Assembly: GCA_036874045.1 (NCBI GenBank)
Contig: CM072346.1
Span: 12,624,001 to 12,688,000 of the forward strand
DNA length: 64,000 nt
Source of the DNA: Cymodocea nodosa
Taxonomy: Eukaryota > Streptophyta > Magnoliopsida > Alismatales > Cymodoceaceae
Direction: 5' to 3'
In this document: piece by piece, positions 9,119-20,949 of the stretch
How the letters are laid out: each line of letters starts with the position of its first letter
Numbering within the stretch: the stretch's first letter is position 1
Made by a program: the position numbers and the translations under genes
Notes under the pieces: generated by a model
Databases searched by the model: none
What the model was told of the DNA's origin: nothing
What the model saw: only the letters and a program-made list of their open reading frames with translations

Positions 9119-10955
9119 CACATTTATTCCATTTGTTACCACTTATCAATCATGTTCTTAAATTGTGATTTTGTACTTTTATTGTTGTGTGTAATCTATA
9201 TTTATTTTTAGAAAAGCAAGAAAAATTTTTTAGTTTTTGTTTTATTTTATAAAAAGAAAAGAAAAAATAAAGTATCAATCTAGTTTGTTGGTATCTGTTC
9301 TGAGAAACCATCTGGCTTGCTTGTGAGCCACCAAAGGCATAGGAGCCTAGGTTTCACCCAAGACACTGAATTAACAATTTATGTTTTATTATTTTGTTAT
9401 ATATTCTGCTTTTATTTGTGAATGAAAAGTTTTTCAGAATCAAAAGTCGGAAGATATTGAAGGAGATACAAAAGAACAAGGTATGTAATTGATTGCTTAT
9501 CCTGAATTTACATTTAAACTTAGTTTGTGGAGTTATTCATTAACTCAACGAATTAAGTTCGTTGAGTTAAGTGTTAAATTAACGAAACAATATTCATGCC
9601 TGCTAACAATTACTGTATTTATTGTAAAATCTTTTACATTGAGGACAATGCAAAATGTAGGTATGGGGGGGAGGCAATTAGATTAAAAGCCAAGTAATTT
9701 TGTTAATTAGAAGAATTAGAATGGTGTTGCAAAGTTCTGTGGAAATTGAAAATTTTTTATGAATTTGCTGTAACTATCTGATAATTGAGACTGTCAAATT
9801 TTTAAGAATTATAACTGCTTGAATGTTATATTTAGAATCTTATATAAGATGCTACAAAATTTTACTATTAATACAAATTTGGATATAGTATCTTATATTT
9901 TTGCTGAATTTTATAGTTTAACAGTTTCACAATTTTAAAAAGAAATCAGAATGCTTAACTGAAATTCAGTAAATTATTTAAAATCCTAAAAGAGTTGAAG
10001 TGTTGATTTTTGGATTAAATGAAATACATATGATCAAGGATATATTTAATTTGATTGATTAAACTTGTAAAATGATTTATGTATAAATCTTATTAAACTA
10101 TAGAAAAAACATGAGCTTATTTATATAGATTCATATTTTCAGTAAATTATAGAAGTAGGATTATATGATATTTGTGTTTTATTGCATCTGTATTAATGAA
10201 ATACGTTTATATACTGTATTGAAAAGAAAAAAATAGAAAAACTTTGAGAGTTTATTGATTTGTTTGATTATGAGCCTTTTGTACTTGAGTAGATAGGTAT
10301 GTAAGGATTGTTGACCTGAAAAAGAACTTTTTAAATTTGGCAACCTAAGATCCTGATCAAATCTAGGATTGTTGACTAAAAGTTCAATACATAGGTACAC
10401 TAGAAAGCTCTTGTTTGATTCAAGCTTTTCAAATTAACTTTTAAAGTACAAATATGCATATACTATTCTAGAAAGATAAAAGTATTTTGTGAAATACATA
10501 TATCTTTTGAGTCGAGTATATTTTCTATTATCTAAGATTGTTGAAGTATGAATCTAGATTAGACTTTTGAAGTTGTTTATTTGAGATACATTTCATTATT
10601 CTACTTGTTTTAATCATATTGAATTGGATTGTGTTTTGATTCATATGTAGTTGAAATTTATTCTGGAAATCATATTGGAAAATTCAGGATAACAGATGTT
10701 GAAAAGAAGAAAAAATGATAACATAATTACCACCTATGTGATGCTAATACATTTTGTGTGTAATTTACATATGTTTTAAATGTATTTGTAAGTTGAAGAG
10801 GAGAAAAAAATGTCAAAATAGATTGCTAAAAAATATAGAATATCTATATAGTAATCTAATTTATGTATTCTAAAGATACAAAATGAAGAATTAATTCTAG
10901 CAACTTTAGAAAGACCAACTAGTTAGATCTTAGTTTGCTAAGGAACTAGCAAAAT
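9119..10955 (+). other. 3' non-coding part of a Ty3-type element
   Basis: AT-rich with no coding signal. At 9637-9672 there is CATTGAGGACAATGCAAAA followed by TAGGTATGGGGGGG. This 'TTGAGGACAATG...GGGGG' phrase is a recurrent signature downstream of pol in plant Athila/Tat elements. The region 9286-9376 (GGTATCTGTTCTGAGAAACC and following) also looks like retroelement non-coding sequence. It places the F-box pseudogene inside the element body. Confidence 0.5.
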
Positions 10956-10971
10956 TTAAGTATGGGGGAAG
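10956..10971 (+). promoter_or_regulatory. Polypurine tract before 3' LTR
   Basis: TTTAAGTATGGGGGAAG immediately precedes TGTTTAG, the LTR start. This is the expected plus-strand primer site, and it marks the LTR at 10,972 as a genuine 3' LTR, unlike the solo LTRs. Confidence 0.65.
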
Positions 10972-13273
10972 TGTTTAGAATGAAAAAGTGCATAATATTA
11001 ACGAATAAATGATGGTTATTTGCATAATATTTAGTTTACCATATGAGAATTAAGTCATTATGTTATAATTACACTGTTATATGCTTTAATGAAGGAATCT
11101 GCATAATTTCAGGAAATTAATGTTAATTAAGTACATTTCTGAACTGTCAATTAATTACAGGCTGTGAAATTCCCAAGTAACCAAATTTTCTGTTATTTTG
11201 AAGAGTTATATTGCATGTACCAGATAGTTATGTTTTTAACGCTTAAAGAATATTTTATTATTTCCTAGAGTACATGTGTTGAAACATCAATGCATGACTT
11301 AAGTGGATTTTCGGTAAGTTATCTAGTAACTATCCGAAATGCATCTGAGCATCAGATAGTTAGGTTTGTAAATATCCAAAATATCTGAACTCGTTAAGTT
11401 AGAATTATGCATGTGTTGAATTTGAATGTTTTAGTATATCATGTAAATTGCACATGTATAACTCGTTAAGTTAGCATAACTATACACGTTGAGTTACTTG
11501 AATATACACTGAAGTAACATGTTGTGTTAGTGTTATGTAGAAATAGGAAAAGTAAACTTTCGGATAGTTAACGTTTCGTTTTAGTCGAAGATTTATGTTA
11601 AAAACTCGTATAGTTAAGTTATCAGCACATGTGTTTTTAATGTTTTAAGTTGTTACGTGTTTTCTATGTGCGTTTGGTAATGAAAAATTGAAGAGTTAGA
11701 TAACTGTTTGAGTTTTTATACGCAGGGATAGATAATTGTTCGAGTTTTATACACATGTTTAGATAATTGTTCGAGTTTTATACACATAGATGGATAACTG
11801 TTCGAGTCTTATAAAATGACTAACGAATAGATAAGTTTTCTTGTTTAGTCACGTGTTTTGCAGGTGCAAAAACTCAAAGAGTTACAAATAAGTGTTCAAG
11901 TTTTTACAAGACTTAAAGGATAAGTGTTCGACTAAAATGAAGACTTACAAGAACTAGAAGAGTTACAAGAAGATACAATACGAAGGAAAACCACGATTGC
12001 ACGTATCACGTAAGAATTCACTCGTGGAATAAAGAAGAAATCACCATTGTTGATATAAATGAAGGAAATCTAACCGATCATCTAAGCAGAAGTAGTTACT
12101 ACAGAAAGAAATATAAAAGACGAGGAGAAAGACGAAGAAAGTGTGTGTGTAGAGGTGGAGAACTGCGCTAACTGTAGGAAGTGTCGTAAGTTCCCTGAAA
12201 CTCCACACCACTACCAAAATCACCAACCATCGGAGATCTGTGAGGATACTTTCTTGATGTTGAGTCGATTCCGAGCGAAACACGGTGACTAACAACCACT
12301 ATGAGGAGTGATTGCGTCGTAGGAAGGGAAGCCACTTTCACCAAGCACTGACTCATATCTTAGGAGATCGTAAAGCTTCTAACCTTGGTTTTGGGTTGAT
12401 GCCAGTATGCTGAAGAGGTCATCTTACAATTCTTGATTTGCAATTCTATAGGGAGAGAAGGCAGAATTGTAAGTGATTAAGTTTTCAGTGGTGTAATCAC
12501 GTCTTATGTAGTGATGGAAGTTTTTACTATCGATAGAGATTTTTACATTTCACTTTTCGTTCATCTTCAAGAATATATCAAAACAAAAATATCAAAAACA
12601 ACAAATTATCTGTGTTTACATTTAGTATTAAAGTATTGTATTGTTTGTTTTGTATCGTGATTAATGTTATCATTGTTAGTATTATGAATGTTTTACATTT
12701 GTTTGATTTAGAAAATAGAAAATAGTTTTATTATTTACTAAAATTGATTCATTCTAGATACTTAAAGATTTTAATGGTTACTGTTTAAAATATCTAAATG
12801 TTAGTGTTGCTTAATGATAAATCTAATATTAACTAATATTAAAAAGCTTAATTGATGTTATTTATATTCTGTGGAACCGCCCAATGGTTGGCCGAATTTC
12901 TCTACAAATAACAGTATTTAATTGGAAAAATAGGCTCGTAGAGTTAACTTAAGTCCACGAGGTTAGTCCATTGAGTTAACCATAACTCCACGAACTTGGT
13001 CTGTTATGTTAACTGTAACTCAATGGAGTGCTTAACTCAACATATATAAACTTCAATATAAAAATCGAAACAGTACACAATTCTTACTCAATCTCTGTGG
13101 AATCAACCTGTACTTGCATACAAATACAATATACACTGTTCACTTGCAGTTAAAATACAAATTAGAATTAATATCTAATTTGTGTGAAATGTTGTTTGTT
13201 TACTTCTAAAAGTAATTATTGATATAAGCATAAAAACAAATTAAACAAGTTTAAGATTTAACTTAACAACCCA
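10972..13273 (+). mobile_element. Family A 3' LTR (about 2.3 kb)
   Basis: Begins TGTTTAGAATG directly after a polypurine tract and ends ACAACCCA. It aligns along its length with the solo LTRs at 446 and 18,955. TATAAAAG is at 12,112-12,119. It has a private tandem array of about 36-bp units (GATAAxTGTTxGAGTTTTATAC, about 4 copies) at 11,695-11,815. No matching TSD is found next to it, as expected for the 3' LTR of a rearranged element. The element it closes would comprise the gag at 5388, the F-box pseudogene and the 9.6-kb signature. Confidence 0.8.
11695..11815 (+). repeat. 36-bp tandem array in LTR U3 (about 4 copies)
   Basis: Repeats of GATAAxTGTTCGAGTTTTATA with a CACAT-containing link, upstream of the TATA box. 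Absent from the homologous place of the 18,955 LTR. Confidence 0.6.
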
Positions 13274-13890
13274 AACATGTCCCATCAATTTTTAAGTTCA
13301 AAAGTCCATTATGGCATGCTGGCTCCAATAATGTCTTGGTGGCAACATTGATCCCTTCATAGATGACTTTGCATTGTCTGGCCTTGTCAATGTCATGATG
13401 AGAACATTGGTTAAGCAAGTCTCTAACCCTCTCAAAGAAATTCTAAAATGATTCATCAAGCTTCTACCAACATATTAATATTTCATTTTTGTTCTTTATA
13501 GTTAGATGCATAAGATATTACTTATCCAGAAACGTAGAACAAAACTTAGCCCAAGTAGTTATTGTTCCTAGAGATAGACTATATAACCATCTTTTTATTA
13601 GATTCATCAAGGCAAAGAGAATATATCATAACTTGATTGCATCCATAGACAAATATGACATCCTCATCATATTGTAAACCTCATTGAATTCCTTAATGAA
13701 CTAATATGCATCTTTCTTGGTTACACCATGAAACTTAGGAAGTTGATTAATATAATTAGACTTCAAATCAAATTGTTCTCCAATGTAGACAAGAAGTACA
13801 ATACATAAGGGTTCTACGATTATGACTATTCCTAGCTCTATGATGAAATTAAAGTGGTTATTCTCCCACTTCCTTTTCTTCAAAGAGATT
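13274..13890 (-). pseudogene. Ty3-type gag remnant, minus strand
   Basis: Read on the minus strand, the sequence gives the N-terminal gag landmark 'FDLKSNYINQLPKFHG' (about 13,740-13,790). It continues through 'LYSLSLGTITTWAKF' to the capsid stretch 'NFFERVRDLLNQCSHH' and 'VIYEGINVATKTLLE', ending near 13,274 where the LTR begins. TAG codons interrupt it after 'KKDAY' and after 'DESF', with another near 'CW-KL', and a TAA follows 'FLDK'. The stop after ESF is at the same aligned position as in the plus-strand gag at 5388. The order and spacing match Athila/Tat gags. Confidence 0.7.
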
Positions 13891-14280
13891 ATTCAAAACT
13901 CCTCCTAGATTAGTAAACTCCAATCTCATTAAATAATTATGATTATTCCTAGCCTAACACCACATACACATCCTCCCCCCTCCCCCACAATATCAATAAT
14001 AAATAATATAATGCAAAAACACATACCAAGGGTTGCTCAACTTCTAAACCAAGAGTCCCAAAAATTAGCCAACTACCAATTGTGGAAACCCATTGCGACA
14101 AAATAAAAGAAAATTAGCAAACTCACTAAAAGAGGTTAATGACCATGAGTGATCCATGGGATGATCTACATAAATGAATATCCCTTGATAGGCATCCTTG
14201 AGAGCCCTCAAGCGAGTGGCTAACTTGCTACATGTCAATCTCCTCCAATGTTTGTTGTTGCACTCCACCCACAACTATTG
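13891..14280 (-). other. Flank of the minus-strand gag, no gene seen
   Basis: AT-rich with a C-rich patch at 13,974-13,990. This would be the leader upstream of the minus-strand gag. Short open frames here have no recognisable domain. Confidence 0.3.
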
Positions 14281-14285
14281 TGCTC

Positions 14286-17200
14286 TGGTTGGATCTCCAG
14301 CAACGCATCAGAAAAACTTTGATTTGTTAACTTCTGTTTTTACTTAGTTAATTTATCTTTATGCCTATTCCTTTTTTAGAAGTAAATAAAAAACCTTTCA
14401 CACAAATTAGATATTAATACAAGTTTGTATTTTAACTGCAAATGCACAGTGTTTATTGTATTAGTATGCAAGTACAGGTCGAACCCATAGGGAATTGCTT
14501 AAGAATCGAGAACTGTTCCATTTTTAACAATCAAATTTATATATTCAATAAGTTATCCATTGAGTTACAGTTATCTCAACGGACTACGTTCGTTGAGTTA
14601 TGGCTAACTCAACGAACTAATCTTGTGGACTTAAGTTAACTTCACGAGCCTGCCTTTCCTATTTAATACTGCTATTTATAGAGGAATTCGGTCAACCATT
14701 GGGCGGTTCCATAGATTGTAAATAACATCAATTAAGCTCTTTAATGTTAGTAAACATTGGATTTATCATTAGGCAATACTAACATTCAGATAATTCAAAC
14801 AGTAACCATTAAAATCTTTAAGTCTTTTGAACGAACCAATTTTAGTAAACTATAAAACCAAAACAAACATAAAACAATCACAACACTTACAAAGATAACA
14901 TTAATCACAATACAACACAAACAATACAACACTTAAATACAAAATATAAACAGAGATAAGTTGTTTTTGGTATTTTTGTTTTGATATGAGCATGGAAATG
15001 GGCGAAAGGTGAAATGCAAAGTAATCTCAGTCAATAGTAAATACTTCTGTCACTACATGCGACGCGATTACACCACTGAAAATTAAACCACTTACAATTT
15101 TGTCTCCTCTCCCTATAGAATCGCGAGTCCAGAATTACAAAATGATTTCCTCTTCAGCATACAGGCATCAACCCGAAACCAAGGCTAGAAGCTTTACAAT
15201 CTCCTGAGATATGAGTCAACGCTTAGTGAAAATGGCTTCCCTTCTCGCGACGCGATCACTCCTTATAGTGGTTGTCAGGCACTGTGTTTGGCTCGGAATT
15301 GACTCGACATCAGGAAAGTATCCTCACAGACCTCTGATGGTTAGTGATTATGGTGGTGGTGATAGTGGTTGGTGTGGTACTTCAGAGAATTACCGACAGT
15401 GATCCTCCTCTACACACACTAACTATACCCATTGTTTGTGTTTTCCCAGCACTACACCAGAATATCTGATTAGATCTCCAATAACGTAGCAGAAAAACTT
15501 GGATTTGTTACTTTCTTCTTTTTTTTACTTGGTTAATTTATCTTTATGCCTATTCTTTCTTTTAGAAGTAAACAAACAACCTTTAATACAATTTAGATAT
15601 TAATTCTAATTTGTACTTTAACTGCAAGTGCACAGTGTCTATTGTATCAGTGTGCAAGTACAGGTCGATCGCACATGGAATTGCTGAAGAATTTTAGAAC
15701 TATTTGTTTGTTAACAATCAAATTTACATATTCAATAAGCTCTCTGTTGAATTACAGTTAACTCAATGGATAAAGTTCGTTGAGTTATGGCTAACTCAAC
15801 GGACTAACCTTGTGGACTTAAGTTAACTCCATGAGCCTGTCTTTTCTTTTTAATACTGCTGTTTACAGAGGAATTCGGCCAACCATTGGGCGATTCCACA
15901 GATTATAAATAACATCAATTAAGCTCTTTAATGTTAGTTGACATTAGATTTATCATTAAGCAATACTAACATTCAGATAATTCAAACAGTAACCATTAAA
16001 ATCTTTAAGTCTTTTGAACGAACCAATTTTAGTAAATTGTAAAACTAAAACAATCACAACATTGACAAAGATAACATTAATCACGATATAACACAAACAA
16101 TACAACACTCAAATACAACATACAAACATAGATAAATTGTTTTTGGTATTTTTGTTTTAATATGAACATGGAAATGGGTGAAAGGTGAAATGTAAAGTAA
16201 TCTCACTCGATAGTAAATACTTCTGACACTACTTGTAACACGATTAAACCACTTACAATTCTGTCTCCTCTCCCTATAGAATCGCGAGTCCAGAATTGCA
16301 AGATAATCTTCTCTTCAGCATGCAGACGTCAACCCGAAGCCAAGGCTAAAAGCTTTACGATGTCCTGAAATATGAGTCGGCGCTTGGTGAAAATGGCTTG
16401 TCTTCCTGCAACGCGATCACTCCTCACAATGGTTGTCAAGCACTGTGTTTGGCTCAGAATCGACCCGACATCAAGAAAGTATTCTCACAGACCTCCGATG
16501 GTTGGTTATTATGGTGGTGGTAACGATGGTTGGTGTGATACTCCGGAGAATCGCCGATATTGTCTGTAGAAAGCTCGATGCTCCTCCTCTGTATACACTA
16601 GCCGTCCATCGATCACACCTTTTCTTCTTTTTCTTCTTTTCTTTTATATTTCTTCAGTAGTAACTGCTTCTACTTGAATGGTCGATTGGATTTCCTTCAT
16701 TCATATCAACGGCGATGATTTCTTCTCCCTACGCAATACATGAAATCGTGGTTTTTCTTCCAACTATCCTGTTTCTGCAACTGCTATAGTGGCATATTAG
16801 AAAATAAATAGTCTGTGGAGTTACAGATAATTCAACGGACTTTCTTCGTTGATTTAACTATAAAACACATGCATAAACTTAACTATCTGATGCTTAGGTG
16901 CATTTCGGATAGTTACAAATAACTCACTGATATATAACTTAAGTAAATCTACCAGATATCAACACGTGTCGGTAGCAGTTTAATCATAAAATAACATTTC
17001 GGAGAGTTACAAGTCTAACTATCCGATGCTTAGATGCATTTCAGATAGTTACAGCTAACTCACCGAAAATCTACTTAAGTCACTTTACCAGAACATGACA
17101 CGTGTCCTCAACTATTTTATAAATAAAAAGAGATTTCAGAGAGTTATACATATAACTGTCCGATGCCCAGTTGCAATTTCGGCTAGTTATCAATAACTCA

Positions 17201-18398
17201 TTGAAAATTCACTTAAGTCATGCATTATGGTTTCGACACGTGTACTTCAGGAAATAATAAAATATTCTTTCAAAACATAACTATTCGGCAATTTAAACAT
17301 AACTATCCGACATGTTCGGTCTGTTAAACATAACTATCTAAAATATCAGAAAATTTGGATACTTAAGAATTTCACAGCCTGCAACTTACCAACAGTTCAG
17401 AAATGTACTAAATTAACATTAATTCCCCAAAATTAAGCAGATTCTTCAATTAAAGCATATAACAGTGTAATTATAACATAATGGCTTAATTCTTATATGA
17501 TAAGCTAAATATTATGTAATTAACCATCATTTAACCATTAATAATATGCACTTTTTCATTCTAAACACCCATCGATCACACACTCTCTACTTTTTTTCTT
17601 CTTTCTTTTATATTTTTTCAGTGGTAACTGTTTCTGTTTGAATGGTCGGTTGGATTTCCTTCATTCATATCAACGACGATGATTTCTTCTCCCTACGTGA
17701 TATGTGCGATCGTGGTTTTTTCCTTCCAACTATCTTGTTTCTGCAACCGCTACAGTGGCATATTAGAAAATAAATAGTCCATGAAGTTATAGATAACTCA
17801 ACGGACTTACCTCATTGATTTAACTATAAAACACATGCATAAACTTAATTATCCGATTCTCAGGTGTATTTTGAATAGTTGCAGATAACTCACTGATATA
17901 TAACTTAAGTAAATCTACTAGATCTCGACACGTGTCATCAGCAGTTTTATAATAAAAGAAACATTTCGGAGAGTTACTGGTCTAACTATCTGATGCCTAG
18001 ATGCATTTCGGATAGTTAGAGATAACTGACCGAAAATCCACTTAAGTCATTCTCCTAGAACATAACACGTGTCCTTCAAGAAATAATAAAATATTCTTTT
18101 AAAACATAACTATTCGTCAATTTAAACATAATTATCTAGTACATGTTCAGTATGTTAAACATAATTGTCTAAAATAACAGAGAATTCGAATACTTAAGAA
18201 TTTCACAGCCTACAACTCGCCGACAATTCAGAAATGTGCTAAATTAACATTAATTCCACGGAATTAAGCAGATTCTTTAATTAAAGCTTATAACAGTGCA
18301 ATTATAACATAATGGCTTAATTCTCATATGATAAGCTAAATATTATGCAATTAACCATCATTTAACTGTTAATATTATGCACTTTTTCATTCTAAACA
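14286..18398 (-). mobile_element. Solo LTR, minus strand, interrupted by a nested solo LTR
   Basis: On the minus strand it begins TGTTTAGAATG (at 18,398) and ends GATCCAACCA (at 14,286). Both sides carry the 5-bp duplication TGCTC (14,281-14,285 and 18,399-18,403). The two halves, 14,286-15,432 and 17,568-18,398, together make one LTR of about 1.97 kb. The break is filled by the nested LTR at 15,433-17,567. CTTTTATA at 17,605-17,612 is its TATA box on the minus strand; the nested insertion lies just downstream of it. Confidence 0.85.
15433..17567 (-). mobile_element. Nested family A solo LTR, minus strand
   Basis: 2,135 bp with complementary TG...CA ends, flanked on both sides by CCCAT (15,428-15,432 and 17,568-17,572). 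It is a complete solo LTR of the same family and orientation as its host. CTTTTATA at 16,641-16,648 is the TATA box on the minus strand. The U3 side carries ACACGTGTC words near 16,960, 17,097 and 17,239 with CGGATAGTTA-type words between them. Confidence 0.88.
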
Positions 18399-18403
18399 TG
18401 CTC

Positions 18404-18954
18404 CATTGATTGTCCCTTCTTAAATCAATCTTTCATTTATCTTATTGGTGTACCAATTATTTCATCATAGTGCTAGCATAATCGGCTTGTCTATTCATCC
18501 AATCAGCACACTGATTTGCCATTCTCGTTGTTAGATGTTACCAATCTGCTATTTGTCTGATCAACATACCAATCAGCTCGTAGATCCCTATGCTCCAACC
18601 TCCTTTAAAACCAAGTATATACTTGCATATGCCTCTTGCACAACCCCTTTCGTTGAAAATGCATCCTTCTTAGCTCTTTCAACATGTCATGGCCAACTCC
18701 ATATCAAGTGTAAGTTTGCCATGTCAATTGATATTCCTCAATTAATTGGTAACTACGTTGACCAACTAGTGGTCTAACATCTTAGAACATGACCCTTACC
18801 CAACATTCCATGGGTGAAGAGTCCACGACCCCTGGTAGACATATAATCCTAGGCTGACATGAGGTCTATTGTGGCTAGACCTGTCTGCTACTTGTAACCT
18901 TTCTCCTTCTTTTTGCTTACATCATGATATTCACTTTAATTGCATTTCCATGAC
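18404..18954. other. Spacer between solo LTRs, no gene seen
   Basis: An 80-codon open frame at 18,535-18,777 has no recognisable domain. The segment continues directly into 20,950 onwards when the next solo LTR and one TSD are removed, so it predates that insertion. It may be part of an older retroelement. Confidence 0.3.
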
Positions 18955-20944
18955 TGTTTAGAATGAAAAAGTGCATAATATTAAAGGTTAAATGATGTTT
19001 AATTATAGAATATTTAGCTTATCATATGAAAATTAAGCTATTATGTTATAATTGCACTGTTATATACTTTAATGAAGGAATCTACATAATTTTAGGAAAT
19101 TAAAGTTAATTAAGTACATTTCTTAACTGTCGGTAAGTTATAGGCTTTGAAATTCTTAAGTCTTCGAATTTTTTGTTATTTCGGAGAGTTATATTCCATG
19201 TACCGGATAGTTATGTTTTAAATGCCTAAAGAATATTTTATTATTTCCTGGAGTACACGTGTTGTAACCATAATGCATGATTTAAGTGAATGTTCGATAA
19301 GTTATTTGTTAACTATCTGAAATACATCTGAGTATCGGATAGTTAGGTTCATAAGTATCCAAAATATCTGAACTCGTTAAGTAAGAATTATGCACGTGTT
19401 GAAATTAAATGCTTTAGTATATTACGTGAACTACATATGTATAACTCGTTAAGTTAGTATAACTATACGCGTTGAGTTAATTGAATATACACTAAGGTAA
19501 CACGTTGTGTTAGTGTTATAATCTTATAAGTTATTCCTTTATTGCACGTGTTTTATAGTTAAATCAACGAAGTAAATCCGTTAAGTTATTTGTAACTCCA
19601 CACACCAATTATTTTCTAATATGCCACTGTAGTAGTTGCAGAAATAGGAAATTCAAAGGAAAACCACAATTGCACGTATCACGTAGGAATTCACTCGTGG
19701 AATAAAGAAGAAATCACCATCGTTGATATGAATGAAGGAAATCCAACCAATCATCTAAGTAGAATCAATTACTATAGAAAGAAATATAAAAGAAGAGGAG
19801 AAAGACGAAGAAAAAGTGTGTGTATAGGTGGAGAACTACGCTAACTGTAGGAAGCGTCGATAGTTCTTTGAAGCTCCATACCACCACCAAAATCACCAAC
19901 CATCAAAGGTCTGTGAAGATACTTTCCGAATGTCGGGTTGATTCTGAGCCAAACATGGTGATTGACAACCACTGCGAGGAGTGATCGCGTCACAGGAAGT
20001 GAAGTCATTTTCACTAAGTACTAACTCATATCTTAAGAGATCGTAAAGCTTCTAGCCTTGGTTTCGGGTTGATGCCAGTATGCTGAAGAGAAGATCATCT
20101 TACAATTCTTGATTCGCGATTCTATAGGGAGAGGAGGCAATATTGTAAGTGATTAAGTTTTTAGTGGTGTAATCGCGTTGCATGTAGTGACGAAAGTTTT
20201 TACCGTCAATATAGATTTTTACATTTCACCTTTTGCTCATCTTTAGGAACATATCAAAACAAAAATACCAAAAACAACAAATTATATGTGTTTACATTTA
20301 GTATTAAAGTGTCGTATTGTTTGGTGTGTATCAAATATTATCGTTACCAGTATTTTGAATGTTTTATGTTTGTTTAATTCAGAAAATAGAAAATAGTTTT
20401 ACAGTTTACTGAAAATTGAATTGTCCTAGATACTTAAAGATTTTAATGGTTACTGTTTGAAATATTAGAATGTTAGTGTTACTTAATAACAAATCTAAAA
20501 TTAACTAATATTAAAGAACTTAACTGATGTTATTTATATTCTATGGAACCGCCCAATAGTTGGCTGAATTCCTCTGTAAATAACAATATTTAACTAGAAA
20601 AATTGGCTCGTGGAGTTAACTTAAGTCCACAAGGTTAGTCCGTTGAGTTAACTATAACTCCACGAACTAAGTCTGTTAGGTTAACTACAACTCAACGGAG
20701 TGCTTTACTGAACACATATAAACTCCAATATAAAAATCAGAACAATACACAATTCTTACTCAATCTCTATGGGATCGACCTATACTTGCACATAAATACA
20801 ATATACACTGTGCACTTGCAGTTTAAAATACAAATTGGACTTTATATCTAATTTATATGAAAATTTGTTTGTTTACTTCTAAGAGAATTTATTAATATAG
20901 GCATAAAAAAATCAAACAAGTTTTTGATTTAACCTTTACAACCA
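18955..20944 (+). mobile_element. Family A solo LTR (1,990 bp) with perfect TSD
   Basis: Starts TGTTTAGAATG and ends ACAACCA. ATGAC occurs immediately before (18,950-18,954) and after (20,945-20,949), so it is a clean insertion reduced to a solo LTR. TATAAAAG is at 19,785-19,792, and the AACTCGTTAAGTTAG words are near 19,443. Its outer end differs from the 446 and 15,433 copies (no AGTTTTTCTGC-type tail), suggesting a subfamily shared with the 10,972 LTR. Confidence 0.88.
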
Positions 20945-20949
20945 ATGAC

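Noticed and set aside
18535-18777. 80-codon open frame as a gene
   Set aside because: No domain, no splice or promoter context, and it lies between two solo LTRs in old repeat-like sequence.
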